In this document: in pieces, positions 52,374-61,205 of the stretch
Numbering within the stretch: the first letter of the stretch is position 1
Layout: the number at the start of each line of letters is the position of its first letter
DNA from: Mesorhizobium sp. B2-1-1
GTDB taxonomy: Bacteria; Pseudomonadota; Alphaproteobacteria; Rhizobiales; Rhizobiaceae
Assembly: GCF_006442975.2 (NCBI RefSeq)
Contig: NZ_CP083954.1
Span: 5,525,501-5,589,500 of the forward strand
Direction: 5' to 3'
DNA length: 64,000 bases
Notes under the pieces: model-generated
What the model saw: the letters and a program-made list of their open reading frames with translations, nothing else
Database searches by the model: none
What the model was told of the DNA's origin: nothing
Position numbers and translations under genes: made by a program

Positions 52374-53441
52374 ATGGCTTATCCTTTCACCGCGGCGATC
52401 CGCGGCTTGGATGACTGGATCGCGGGACCGGCCTCCCTGCTGGATGAACTTGCGCGCGTCAAATCCGGCAGCCGCGTGGTCGCGCGGGTCGCGGACGATG
52501 GGAGCGCGCTTGAAATCGAGCCGGCGACGAGCCGAAAGCCGTCAGCACCCCTGTTGATACTGATTTCTCCAGACACGCAGGCGCCGGCCGCATTGCGCGC
52601 CGCGGTGAATGGAAAGGCGGTCCATCTCGGCATCCCGGCGAGCTGGGTGATCGCGCGCCGGATCGAACTGCCGATGGAGGCTGCCAGCCACGTCGAAGGC
52701 ATCGTTACGTCGCGGATGGGCGCGCTTTCGCCATTGCCTGCTTCCGATATCTATTTCGGCCACAGGGTCCTCGGGATCAGCCGTGAGGCGCGGCAGATCA
52801 CCGTCGCCGTCGCAATCGTTCCGAGGTCGCGTGTCGCTGCTGCCTTGGCCTGCCTGAATGTGGCCGAGGCCCGCCAGGTCGTGATCTCGGCGCCGTTTCC
52901 GGAAGGCGATGCCGTGGAAGTATTGACACAGCGGCAACGGGTCACCGGCACGCGTGGCCGGATAAAGTTTGTCCTTGCCGGAGTTCTGGGCGTAAGCCTA
53001 GTCGCTGCAGTCACGGCTCCGGCGGTGCGGCCGATGATCCAGAACAACTATGCCGAGCGCCGCGCCGCCGTCGAGATCCGGGCCGAGAAGGCGCGCCAGG
53101 CAATCGCGCTGGCGGCGACTCCGGACAAGGCTGAAACAGCGCCTGAGCAGGAGGCGCTGAATATCAAGGACGACGCGATAAGCGCGCTGGGAGCATTGGA
53201 CGACCTGGCTCAGGTTTTGCCGACGCATTCCTATGCCATTGAGGTGTCCTTCGCCAATGGCCGCATGCGTCTCTCGGGCCGGACCAAGGACGTGCCCGAA
53301 GTACTGACCGCGCTGGAATCGTCGGGTCGCTTCGAAGACAGCAAGCTGGTCGGATCGGCCCTGCGCGGCGAGGATGGCGTTACCTCGGAGTTCGAGGTCG
53401 ATACCCGCCCGCTCATCCGCACGGGAGGTTCGCTGCGATGA
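52374..53441 (+). CDS. gspL: type II secretion inner-membrane protein GspL-like
   Basis: A 355-residue protein. The N-terminal cytoplasmic part (to ~200) has an actin-like character seen in GspL/PilM-PilN (HLGIPASWVIARRIELPMEA, YFGHRVLGISREARQITVAV). One membrane helix follows (IKFVLAGVLGVSLVAAVTAP), then a coiled periplasmic region and a small ferredoxin-like domain (YAIEVSFANGRMRLSGRTKD). It overlaps gspM as ATGA. The call rests on layout and the following gsp genes more than on motifs. Confidence 0.75.
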   Translation: MAYPFTAAIRGLDDWIAGPASLLDELARVKSGSRVVARVADDGSALEIEPATSRKPSAPLLILISPDTQAPAALRAAVNGKAVHLGIPASWVIARRIELPMEAASHVEGIVTSRMGALSPLPASDIYFGHRVLGISREARQITVAVAIVPRSRVAAALACLNVAEARQVVISAPFPEGDAVEVLTQRQRVTGTRGRIKFVLAGVLGVSLVAAVTAPAVRPMIQNNYAERRAAVEIRAEKARQAIALAATPDKAETAPEQEALNIKDDAISALGALDDLAQVLPTHSYAIEVSFANGRMRLSGRTKDVPEVLTALESSGRFEDSKLVGSALRGEDGVTSEFEVDTRPLIRTGGSLR

Positions 53442-54046
53442 GGACGACACCCCTGTGGCGCGACACGCGGCTTCAATCCCTGGTCGTCATGGCCCTGCTG
53501 GTCGTCGGAGCTCTTGTACTCGTCGCCGATACGCTGCTGTCCTGGCGCGCGGAGGCGGGCGCGCTGGCGCTCTATGAGGAACGTACCGCCTTGCTCGAAA
53601 GCAAGGCGTCCACTTCCCCGGTTCCCCAAGGCGCGAACCAGGCTCTGGATCCCGGCGAGGGCAAGATTCTTCTCGATGCCCAAACCAGTGGGCTCGTCTC
53701 GGCCGAATTCCAGAGTCTGCTCTCCAACCGCGTTGAACGCGTGGGTGCCGTTATCCGGCGCGTCGATGTTCCCACAGACGGTGAGGTCGCCGATATAAGC
53801 GATCCTCAGTTGGAGTCTTTGGAACGCATTCGTTTAACTGCCGATATCGAGGTTATGGAGCAATCGCTGCCCGATCTCATGTACGCCATCGAGGCAAGCT
53901 CGCCCGTCATGGTCGTTGATAGCTTCAGGCTTCGGTTGAACCGAAACGTCGATCTGGGGGGAAATCAGACCTCGGGTTCCATGGATCGGCCGCTGTCGCT
54001 GAACGTCATGCTGTCGGCCTTCCGGGAGAAGGGACCCCAGTCATGA
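53438..54046 (+). CDS. gspM: type II secretion protein GspM-like
   Basis: A 202-residue protein with one N-terminal helix (LQSLVVMALLVVGALVLVAD), a coiled stretch, then a periplasmic ferredoxin-like fold (VERVGAVIRRVDVPTD, LTADIEVMEQSLPDLMYAIE, VMVVDSFRLRLNRNVD). This is the GspM plan; it would bind GspL in the inner-membrane platform. Both ends overlap neighbours by ATGA. Confidence 0.78.
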   Translation: MRTTPLWRDTRLQSLVVMALLVVGALVLVADTLLSWRAEAGALALYEERTALLESKASTSPVPQGANQALDPGEGKILLDAQTSGLVSAEFQSLLSNRVERVGAVIRRVDVPTDGEVADISDPQLESLERIRLTADIEVMEQSLPDLMYAIEASSPVMVVDSFRLRLNRNVDLGGNQTSGSMDRPLSLNVMLSAFREKGPQS

Positions 54047-54534
54047 TGACCATGCTGGGCGCGACAATGATGCTCGCCGCCATCGCGGCCTCTTCGAGCC
54101 TGTCCTTCGGCGCAGAAAAGCTATCGGTCAGGGAACGCCAGGTGAGCGACTATGCGGCGCTTCGGGATCGGCCCCTGTTCTCGCCGGACCGGACTGCCCC
54201 GATCGCGTTCGGTGCCCCCGAGCCGGAACCTATTGTCGTGCAGCCCGAGCCGGAACCCGAGCCCCCGCCTGCCGCGGCGCCCGAGTGGCAATTGGTTGGC
54301 ATCGTGCGGTCGGAAAGGCTCAACAGCGCGACCTTCACCACCCCGGCCGAAATGGCGGCCTTCACGCTGCGCACGGGGGAAAGCCGGGAAGGTTGGACCC
54401 TGAAGGAAGTCGGCCAGTTCGAAGTCAAGCTCGATGGAGCGGGAGGACGCGCCTCGCTGCGGTTTTCGGATGAGGCAAGCGGTCAACAAATGTTGCCACC
54501 GGAGGAGCCGGTGCCCACGCCTTCAGGGGGGTGA
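54043..54534 (+). CDS. GspC/GspN-like periplasmic T2SS protein
   Basis: A 163-residue exported protein. After a hydrophobic start comes VSDYAALRDRPLFSPDRTAP, a Pro/Glu-rich linker (PEPEPIVVQPEPEPEPPP), then a small beta domain (EWQLVGIVRSERLNSATFTT, GESREGWTLKEVGQFEVKL). The RPLFSPxRxP plus beta domain recalls the homology region of GspC and some GspN proteins, which link platform and secretin. It lacks a clear PDZ or coiled-coil end. Identity as C or N is open. Confidence 0.6.
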   Translation: MMTMLGATMMLAAIAASSSLSFGAEKLSVRERQVSDYAALRDRPLFSPDRTAPIAFGAPEPEPIVVQPEPEPEPPPAAAPEWQLVGIVRSERLNSATFTTPAEMAAFTLRTGESREGWTLKEVGQFEVKLDGAGGRASLRFSDEASGQQMLPPEEPVPTPSGG

Positions 54535-54658
54535 TCCAAATGGAGCGGTTGCACATTCCGAGCCTCCGGCAGGGATTAATGGAGCGAGTTTCTTTCACAG
54601 ACAGCAATCAGGAACGAACGTCTCCAGTAGAGGCGTACAGTTAGGAAATTTGGCCTCC

Positions 54659-55864
54659 ATGGTCTCCACGGCATTCGCATACAAGGCTTTGAATGGCGAG
54701 GGTCGTCTCGAACTCGGGCGGATCGATGCGTCCGATTCCGACGATGCCGTCCAGAAGCTCGGGGCGCGCGGGCTGATCCCGGTAAGTGTCGAACCGAGGC
54801 AGTCTGCATCGCGCGCACCGCTGTTTTCGACCCGGATACCGGCGTCGCAGGTCACGCGGCTGCTCTCCGACCTGTCGATCATGCTGAATGCGGGGATCCG
54901 GATCGACGAAGCGCTGGCGATCATGGAAAAGGAATTCGACAGCGGCAGGCTTCAGCCCGTGGTTGCCGGCATTCGCACCGACCTGGCGTCGGGCAACTCG
55001 TTCTCCAGAGCGCTGGAAGCCTGGCCCGCTCTGTTCCCGGCGTTCCAGGTCGCCATGGTTCGTGTCGCGGAGACCTCCGGCAAGTTACCCACCCTCCTGT
55101 CGCGCATCGTGCAGGAGCGCCAGCATTTCGAGGCATTGCGGGCCAAAGTCAGCGAGGCGCTGCGGTATCCGGCAGTCCTGTTTGCCGGCACGATCTGCGT
55201 ACTGGTCTTCTTCCTGGTGGGGGTCGTTCCTCAGTTCGAACCGATGCTCATGCAGAGCGGCAAGAAGGACACGCTGATGGTGGTGATGTTCGCGGTCTCG
55301 AATTTCCTGCGCGCTTATGGGCTGGTCCTTTTGCTTGCGGCTTCGATACTCGTATTGCTGGGGTTCGTGGCGGCGCGGCGGGGCCTTCTCTGGGCATGGC
55401 TTTGGGGTTTCGCCAAGAAACTTCCGCTTTTGTCGGAGATACCGGGGAGCTATCGGACGGGGCGCTTCGCCCGTCTCCTGGGCATCATGGTCGAGACCGG
55501 CGTGGCGGTTCCTGTGGCTTTCAAGCTCATCAGCGATACCGTCGACCACGGCGAGGCCGCGCGGGCACGCGCGCAGCAGGCGTCCGACGCGCTGAGGCAG
55601 GGGAATAGGCTTGGCCATGCGCTTGAGATTCTTCAGCTTCCCCCGCTGGCGGTGCGCATGTTGAGGCTCGGCGAGCAAAGTGGCGAACTCGCAGGGCTGG
55701 CCTATCGTGTCGCCGACTTCTATGAAGTGCGGCTGGAGCGTTCGCTGTCCCGTATCGTCGGGCTTGTCGGCCCTGCGGCAGTGGCAACCATCAGTATCTT
55801 GATCGGTGGTATGATCGTGTCGATCATGTCCACCCTCATGTCATTCAACGACATGGTCCGCTAG
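54659..55864 (+). CDS. gspF: type II secretion platform protein GspF
   Basis: A 401-residue inner-membrane protein. It opens with MVSTAFAYKALNGEGRLELG, followed by two GspF domains: LLSDLSIMLNAGIRIDEALA, VAETSGKLPTLLSRI, then RTGRFARLLGIMVETGVAVP and LRLGEQSGELAGLAYRVADF. Membrane helices lie near residues 170-195, 220-245 and the C-terminus (ISILIGGMIVSIMSTLMSF). The gap 54535-54658 upstream holds no gene; AGGA lies 12 nt before the ATG. It would rotate or scaffold pseudopilus assembly with GspE. Confidence 0.92.
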   Translation: MVSTAFAYKALNGEGRLELGRIDASDSDDAVQKLGARGLIPVSVEPRQSASRAPLFSTRIPASQVTRLLSDLSIMLNAGIRIDEALAIMEKEFDSGRLQPVVAGIRTDLASGNSFSRALEAWPALFPAFQVAMVRVAETSGKLPTLLSRIVQERQHFEALRAKVSEALRYPAVLFAGTICVLVFFLVGVVPQFEPMLMQSGKKDTLMVVMFAVSNFLRAYGLVLLLAASILVLLGFVAARRGLLWAWLWGFAKKLPLLSEIPGSYRTGRFARLLGIMVETGVAVPVAFKLISDTVDHGEAARARAQQASDALRQGNRLGHALEILQLPPLAVRMLRLGEQSGELAGLAYRVADFYEVRLERSLSRIVGLVGPAAVATISILIGGMIVSIMSTLMSFNDMVR

Positions 55865-55876
55865 GAGGCTGTTTGC

Positions 55877-56317
55877 ATGAGCGTTCATTTCGCAGTTGGT
55901 CCCAATCTCATGCAGCGCAAGCGTGCCCGGCGCCGCGAGGCAGGCTTTACGCTGATCGAGATGCTGGTCGTGCTGGCCATCATCGGCCTGATCTCGGCGC
56001 TCGTCGGTCCTCGTGTTCTCGCGCAGTTGTCCGACTCGCGCGTGCGTGCGGCGAAGCTTCAGATCGAGGCGTTTTCCAGCGCGCTCGACATCTTCTACAT
56101 CGATGTCGGCCGTTATCCGGTGCAGGCCGAGGGGCTGGGAGCGCTGGTGCGCAAGCCCTCGACCATCCAGGTCTGGAACGGGCCATACGTTCGCGGCGAG
56201 ACCGTTCCGCTCGATCCGTGGGGCCATGAATACAGATACGCAAGCGACGGAAAGACGTTCAACATCACCACCGACGGGCCCGATGGGCGCGGCTCCAATG
56301 TGTCCGCCCAGCCCTAA
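55877..56317 (+). CDS. gspG: major pseudopilin GspG
   Basis: A 146-residue pseudopilin. The prepilin site is REAG|FTLIEMLVVLAIIGL with the conserved Glu at +5. The C-terminal domain has the GspG pattern ALDIFYIDVGRYPVQAEGLG, WNGPYVRGETVPLDPWGHEY and YASDGKTFNITTDGPDGRG. It is 12 nt after gspF, and its 3' end overlaps gspH. Confidence 0.95.
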   Translation: MSVHFAVGPNLMQRKRARRREAGFTLIEMLVVLAIIGLISALVGPRVLAQLSDSRVRAAKLQIEAFSSALDIFYIDVGRYPVQAEGLGALVRKPSTIQVWNGPYVRGETVPLDPWGHEYRYASDGKTFNITTDGPDGRGSNVSAQP

Positions 56318-56774
56318 GGGCAACAGCAACCGCAAAAGGACGCAACGCGGTGTCGTGCTGCTCGACGTGGTCGCGGCGCTTGCGATCGTCGCTCTCGCGG
56401 CCTTCGTGCTGATGCCGCGCCCGCGTTCCAGCATCGGGGCTGCCGAGCTTTCTGGCGAGGCGGTTCGTGTCAGCGGGGAGTTCCGCAAGGGCAGAGCGAA
56501 GGCGCTGACCACGGGCAGCGTCGCCGACGTGAGGGTCGATCCGGGAAACAAACGCATCCAGGTGGATGGCGCCAATCCGATCTCGATCAGGGATGGGGTG
56601 GCCATGAACTGGGTCACGTCGGACCGGTGTCCCATACGAGGCGGAACCAGAGCCTTGCGCTTCCTTGCCGACGGACGGTCGTGTGGGGGCGTCATGACAC
56701 CGTCCGCCAGCGGCCGGGAGATCGAACTGCGCGTCGACTGGTTGACCGGCCGCGTGGAAATGAGCCCGAAATGA
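56298..56774 (+). CDS. gspH: minor pseudopilin GspH-like
   Basis: A 158-residue protein from ATG 56298 (ATG 56283 is an alternative), overlapping gspG by 20 nt. The prepilin-like segment is RTQRG|VVLLDVVAALAIVALA; Asp rather than Glu is at +5. The soluble part (ALTTGSVADVRVDPGNKRIQ, GGTRALRFLADGRSCGG, REIELRVDWLTGRVEM) matches the GspH fold. Position between gspG and gspI supports the name. Confidence 0.82.
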   Translation: MCPPSPKGNSNRKRTQRGVVLLDVVAALAIVALAAFVLMPRPRSSIGAAELSGEAVRVSGEFRKGRAKALTTGSVADVRVDPGNKRIQVDGANPISIRDGVAMNWVTSDRCPIRGGTRALRFLADGRSCGGVMTPSASGREIELRVDWLTGRVEMSPK

Positions 56775-57139
56775 CAGGACGGCGCAGACGCGGCTTCACG
56801 CTGATCGAGGTTCTGGCCTCGCTTGCCGTCGCCGTGCTGCTGATCGTTCCGATCGCGCGCATGATCACGGGCACCGCAGGTGCGTTCGCGGGTCTGGAAC
56901 GATCGACCGAACGCCGTGTCGGCATGCAGGCTGCCATGGCGGCGGCGATGACCCTTAACCCGTTGCGAACGGGCCGGCGCGTGATCGGAGGCTTCACGGT
57001 CATCGTGGAACCGTACCGCTTCGAACGCGGCACTGCCCTGGCTCGCGCCGGATGGCAGCTTTACTCCGTCACCGTTCGCAGCACCGACGGATCGGATGAC
57101 GACGCGATGCAGACCGTGCGCCTCGGCAAGCGGCAATGA
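56771..57139 (+). CDS. gspI: minor pseudopilin GspI-like
   Basis: A 122-residue protein. The prepilin site RRRG|FTLIEVLASLAVAVLL is standard, with Glu at +5. A short soluble domain follows. ATG 56771 overlaps the gspH TGA as ATGA. GspI, GspJ and GspK form the pseudopilus tip; GspK is encoded far away at 33.2 kb in this window. Confidence 0.85.
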   Translation: MTGRRRRGFTLIEVLASLAVAVLLIVPIARMITGTAGAFAGLERSTERRVGMQAAMAAAMTLNPLRTGRRVIGGFTVIVEPYRFERGTALARAGWQLYSVTVRSTDGSDDDAMQTVRLGKRQ

Positions 57140-57786
57140 CAAGGAAACGCAGCGCTCGGGCCGGCTTCACGCTGATCGAGGCATTGGCTTCGCTGGTGCT
57201 TGCGACGATGCTGTTTGGCGGGCTGGCACTCTACACCGGAACCTGGCTGCGCCAATGGCAGGGGATAATCGCCAGAGGCGGGCAGGAGGACACGGTGGCG
57301 GTGATTCTCGACCGGATGGTCGAGGATCTGGAGGCGGCGCAGCCCGGCTATTCCAACCCGGAGGGAGCCGCTGCGATCCGCTTCACCGGCCATGCCGACG
57401 AGGTCACCTTCGAGCGCCCAGCGCTCGGCTACGAGCCGCGTGCGGGACTTGATGACATCACCTATTCGATGGGTCGGGCCGGAGCCGACGAGGCCCTCAT
57501 TCGTGCCCGCCGCGATCACAGGATGGGCGAGGGCGGGGAGGATCTTCCGCTGGTGCGAGGCGATCTGAAGCTTTCGTTCAGCTATGCCGGGCCGGACGGC
57601 GCGCTCAGCCCCGAATGGACAAGCACCAACCGCATGCCGTCACTCGTCCGTATCGAGATATCCGGCAGTTCTCCGCGTCCCTGGCGGCAATGGGCCTATG
57701 CGCGGTTACGCGTCGAGCTGCCCGCGCGTTGCGGCGCGGCCGAAGCGCTCGCGCCGTGTCTGCAGCGCTACGGCATCGGCTTCTGA
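57136..57786 (+). CDS. gspJ: minor pseudopilin GspJ-like
   Basis: A 216-residue protein with prepilin site ARAG|FTLIEALASLVLATML, then VAVILDRMVEDLEAAQPGYS, a typical GspJ stretch, and a longer beta-rich soluble domain with two late Cys residues (ARCGAAEALAPCLQR). It overlaps gspI and is the last gene of the gspL-J operon. After its stop begins an IS-scarred region. Confidence 0.85.
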   Translation: MTRKRSARAGFTLIEALASLVLATMLFGGLALYTGTWLRQWQGIIARGGQEDTVAVILDRMVEDLEAAQPGYSNPEGAAAIRFTGHADEVTFERPALGYEPRAGLDDITYSMGRAGADEALIRARRDHRMGEGGEDLPLVRGDLKLSFSYAGPDGALSPEWTSTNRMPSLVRIEISGSSPRPWRQWAYARLRVELPARCGAAEALAPCLQRYGIGF

Positions 57787-57884
57787 ACTCCGCAGGGCTG
57801 TACGATTGGCGCCGATAACAGGCTTGCAAAACAGCGTGGCATGCAGACGGCGCAAGGCTGCCGCTGGCTATCGACATTCGCGCG

Positions 57885-58256
57885 GGCTCTGTCGCAAATC
57901 GTTCTTTTGTTTTCGCGTCGCTGATCAGGCTGCCAGGATCTCGAACTGCTCGGCGATCGAGGGAGATGGATTGTAGGCAAACCTCGCCTGCTGTCTGCGC
58001 ATCATGTGAACCATCTCGATGCCAGTGAGAATAACCTCGGCGGTCGCCATTCACTTGAAGCCGAGCATGGATGCGGCGCTTGACGCGTCGATGGTTCTGT
58101 TCGATCCAATTATTGAGGTACTTGCTGTTGCGGATGTGAATCGGTTTCGGTGAACGTCGCGGGCGGTCCCGCAGACGGCTTTCAGCATCGCAGGAAATGA
58201 CCGCCTCGCGGTTGGTTTGGCTGCCGTCGATGACAATGCGTTCCGGCCTGCTGTGG
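57885..58256 (-). mobile_element. IS6-family insertion sequence, 3' remnant
   Basis: The end GGCTCTGTCGCAAAT at 57885-57899 matches IS6-family terminal repeats. Upstream on the minus strand, pieces of the transposase C-terminus can be read in two frames: RPERIVIDGSQTNRE, IRNSKYLNNWIEQNHRRVKR, then after a frameshift and a stop ATAEVILTGIEMVHMMRRQQ and AYNPSPSIAEQFEILAA, stopping at TGA 57925-57927. The 5' two thirds are gone; the break joins directly to the LysR fragment at 58259. Confidence 0.75.
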
Positions 58257-58258
58257 CC

Positions 58259-58467
58259 CAGCGGCGTGCCGAAGGTCGTCTCGATTTCCTGCAATGCCTT
58301 GCTCGCGCCCGGCTGCGTCGACGCGACCTGCTGCGGGCCTTCAGGAGCGAGCCGTGCTCGCCCAGCGCGACCAGGAGCCGCAACTGTTTCAGGTGGAGCC
58401 TGGAAATGATCGAGTGGAGCGGTGGGGCCATGCCTGGGTTGAGTAAACGTTATACCGAGATCACATC
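58259..58467 (-). pseudogene. duplicated LysR 5' fragment
   Basis: Nearly identical to 62231-62440, in the same orientation. It contains the LysR start (MAPPLHSIISRLHLKQLRLL, VALGEHGSLLKA) and about 36 nt of upstream sequence. A one-base deletion after the HTH start (ctgcgg-gcc against ctgcgatgcc) breaks the frame, and the fragment ends at the IS6 junction after ~58 codons. Confidence 0.8.
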
Positions 58468-58625
58468 TTCTCAGTTGTGGCGCGAGCGAATGCTGCAATA
58501 CTCCGGCCGGCCAAGTCTCTGCGGCGATCACGATTAATGAGTTTCGCTGTTCAGGCCCAGATCCAAACAATCCCGAATGCGCTGGCCCGAATGCGCTGGT
58601 CTAAAAATATCAGGAGGAGAACGTA

Positions 58626-60365
58626 ATGACAGTCAGCCGACGCTCATTGTTGAAGGCCGGCGCCGGAATCGCCGCCGCAGGGGTGGCCAGCAGCATGTTG
58701 CAGCCGAGCATTGCCAATGCCGCGGACCCGCGCGTAGCCGATATCGTCGTTGTGGGTTGCGGCTCGGCGGGCCTCGGGGCCGCAGTCGCCGCCGCAGAGG
58801 CGGGCGCGTCGGTCATTGTCCTCGAGGCGCAACCGCACATCGGGGGACGTGGCATCGTCAGCTCAGGCAACATTCCCCTGGGAGGCGGAACCCCTGCCCA
58901 GATGGCAGCCGGCATCGCGGACTCGCCAGACCTCCTGTATCGCGACCTTACCGACTGGTCCATCGTCCAGGCGAACGGCTTTCCGAGCTACCGCTATAAC
59001 GACCGCGAGCTGATCCGGGCATTTGCCGACATCAACGTCGACCTTTACAACTTTCTGGTCCGCCATGGCGTCGTGTGGACGACATCCAGGCCCGACAATG
59101 TCGGCGGCAATGAGGTCGGCAACTCGGTGAACCGTATGATGCATACGGCGATCATGAACTACGTCTCGGTCCGTACCGGCTTGCCGGTAGCCGCGAGCCA
59201 ACAGCGGACGACGTCTCAAGGGCCCGGCTTCATATATCCGCTGGAGGCCGCGGCAAAGGCGCGTGGCGTGAAGATCCTGCTGAATTACCGTTTGGAGTCG
59301 CTGCTCCGGACGAAAGCGGGCGTGGTCGGGGTCGTAGCCTCCAATCAGGGCCGCCTCGTTAACATTCAGGCACGCAAGGGCGTAGTGATTGCGAGTGGCG
59401 GCGGAAACGGGAATGTGGAATACCGCCGACAGTTCGACCCACGGCTCACCGCGGAGTACTGCGGCGTCGCTGGCGAGCCCTATTCCTTCCAGGACGCCAG
59501 CGGCATACTCGCAGGGCTGAATGTCGGCGCGTCCCTCGCGGGCACGTACAACCAGACTGGAGAGTTCGGCACTAACATCACCAAGCCAACCGCCATCGGA
59601 ACGCGGTACAACTACTCGTTCCTGCAGTGGGGGCCCAATAGCCCTGTCTTCCACCTTGCGAAAGCTTCGGGACTAGCCAACGTCAACAACCAGAACGTTA
59701 TCCATGTAAACATGATCGGGAGGCGGTTCTACGACGAAACGGGAGGTCAATTCGGGACGAACAGCGCTGGCTCGGTCAACCCGTACACTCAGGGCAGCTA
59801 CCTGAACGCCAAGAACATCACATACAACCCGCAAAACTGGATCAACGCCGCTCTGGCTGGAATCGGCGACGGCCACAACGGCGGTGGCCCGATCTGGGCC
59901 ATCTTCGATGCAGATGCCGTGGCCCGCCAGAGATGGAATGTGGCGCCGCCCTTCGTCGATCCCGATGGATTCTTCTTCCAGGCAAACACGCTGGAGGAAC
60001 TCGCACAGAAGATCGTCATGCCGCATCAGCGGGTTCCCATGCCGGCAAGCAACCTGGTCGAAACGGTGACGCGGTACAACAGCTTTGTTGACGCGGGTGC
60101 CGACGCCGACTTCGGCAAACCGACACCCCAATACAAGATCCAACGGGGCCCGTTCTATGCCGCCTGGTCGACGCCGGTGATCCACGACGCCCGGTCCGGC
60201 CTGCGCATCAACGGCTCAAGCCAGGTCCTCGACTATGCCGCTCAGGTGATTCCAGGCCTCTACGCCGCCGGCGAAGCTGCTGGCGGATTCAGTCAGCACG
60301 GGAACGGTCGAGCTCTCTCTCAGGGCATCATCGCAGGAAGACACGCAGCCTCCAGTTCGTATTAG
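58626..60365 (+). CDS. Tat-exported FAD-dependent flavoprotein (fumarate reductase/succinate dehydrogenase flavoprotein type)
   Basis: A 579-residue enzyme with a twin-arginine signal (VSRRSLLKAGAGIAAAGVAS, ending ANAA). The FAD-binding dinucleotide motif is DIVVVGCGSAGLGAAVAAAE near residues 38-58, with VIVLEAQPHIGGRG after it. C-terminal FAD contacts are PGLYAAGEAAGGFSQHGNGR and ALSQGIIAGRHAA. This is the flavocytochrome-c/3-ketosteroid-dehydrogenase-like flavoprotein group. GGAGGAGAA precedes the ATG. No haem motif or partner subunit is present. Substrate unknown; probably a periplasmic oxidoreductase. Confidence 0.82.
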   Translation: MTVSRRSLLKAGAGIAAAGVASSMLQPSIANAADPRVADIVVVGCGSAGLGAAVAAAEAGASVIVLEAQPHIGGRGIVSSGNIPLGGGTPAQMAAGIADSPDLLYRDLTDWSIVQANGFPSYRYNDRELIRAFADINVDLYNFLVRHGVVWTTSRPDNVGGNEVGNSVNRMMHTAIMNYVSVRTGLPVAASQQRTTSQGPGFIYPLEAAAKARGVKILLNYRLESLLRTKAGVVGVVASNQGRLVNIQARKGVVIASGGGNGNVEYRRQFDPRLTAEYCGVAGEPYSFQDASGILAGLNVGASLAGTYNQTGEFGTNITKPTAIGTRYNYSFLQWGPNSPVFHLAKASGLANVNNQNVIHVNMIGRRFYDETGGQFGTNSAGSVNPYTQGSYLNAKNITYNPQNWINAALAGIGDGHNGGGPIWAIFDADAVARQRWNVAPPFVDPDGFFFQANTLEELAQKIVMPHQRVPMPASNLVETVTRYNSFVDAGADADFGKPTPQYKIQRGPFYAAWSTPVIHDARSGLRINGSSQVLDYAAQVIPGLYAAGEAAGGFSQHGNGRALSQGIIAGRHAASSSY

Positions 60366-60385
60366 CAGGACTACAGCTCTCAACA

Positions 60386-60421
60386 ATAGTCCCGCCAGGC
60401 CTCTCGGTCCGGCGGGACTAT
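60386..60421. terminator. hairpin after the flavoprotein gene
   Basis: ATAGTCCCGCC (60386-60396) and GGCGGGACTAT (60411-60421) form a perfect 11-bp inverted repeat with a 14-nt loop, 20 nt after the flavoprotein stop and before the convergent aldehyde dehydrogenase remnant. It is consistent with a terminator in both directions. Confidence 0.65.
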
Positions 60422-60429
60422 CTGTTCCT

Positions 60430-61191
60430 CGGACCCGAGGCCAGTGATTCCAGCACCGGCGGCATGAAGAACTTGGCCATGCAACGCGACACAGGCCTGC
60501 GCGATGCGCCGGCCGGTGGCCACCGGGCCGGTGAAGCTGATCGCGTTGGCGCGTTTGTCGTCCAGCAGCACCTGGCCCACTTCGGAGCCGCGGCCCATCA
60601 CCAGGTTGAACACCCCCGCTGGCAGGCCGCGCGGTGCAGGATGTCGGCGATGGCCAGGCGCTGCCGTGTGCGAGATCGGCGGGCTTGAGCACCACGGCGT
60701 TGCCGCAGGCCAAGGCCGGGGCGATCTTCCAGGCGGGGATCGCGATGGGAAGTTCCAGGGCGTGATCAGGCCCATGACGCCTACGGGCTCGCGGGTGACT
60801 TCCACGCCGACGCCGGGCGCACGGAAGGCACCACGTCGCCGCCGACACGCAGCGCTTCGCCGGCAAAGAACTTGAAGATGTTGCCGGCCCGTGCCACCTC
60901 GCCGATGGCCTCGGGCAGGGTCTTGCCTCCCTCGCGGGCGAGCAGGTCGCCCAGTTCGGCCTTGCGCGCCAGGATCCCGGCGCCGGCGGCGTCGAGGATG
61001 TCGAAGCGCTGCTGCGGGGTGGACAGGCTCCAGGCGGACCGGGCCTGGGTGGCTGCGGCGATGGCCTGCCTGGCTTGGGCCGCCTCGGCTTGCGTGAACT
61101 CGCCAATGACGTCGTGCGTGTCCGAGGGGTTGATGTTGCGCGAGACGCGAGGGCCTTCGACCCACTCGCCGCCGATCAGGTTGTTGAACAT
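60430..61191 (-). pseudogene. aldehyde dehydrogenase remnant (ketoglutarate-semialdehyde-type?)
   Basis: A 5' piece from ATG 61191 reads MFNNLIGGEWVEGP, NINPSDTHDVIGEFTQA and GILARKAELGDLLAREGGKT, a normal ALDH N-terminus. After ~130 codons the frame breaks, and the reading resumes in other frames as EVTREPVGVMGLITPWNFP, AIPAWKIAPALACGNAVVL and FNLVMGRGSEVGQVLLDDKR, then NAISFTGPVATGRRIA. At least three frameshifts are needed, and the catalytic Cys/Glu half is missing. The start resembles 2,5-dioxovalerate (ketoglutaric semialdehyde) dehydrogenases. Confidence 0.8.
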
Positions 61192-61205
61192 AGTGTGCTT
61201 GCTTC

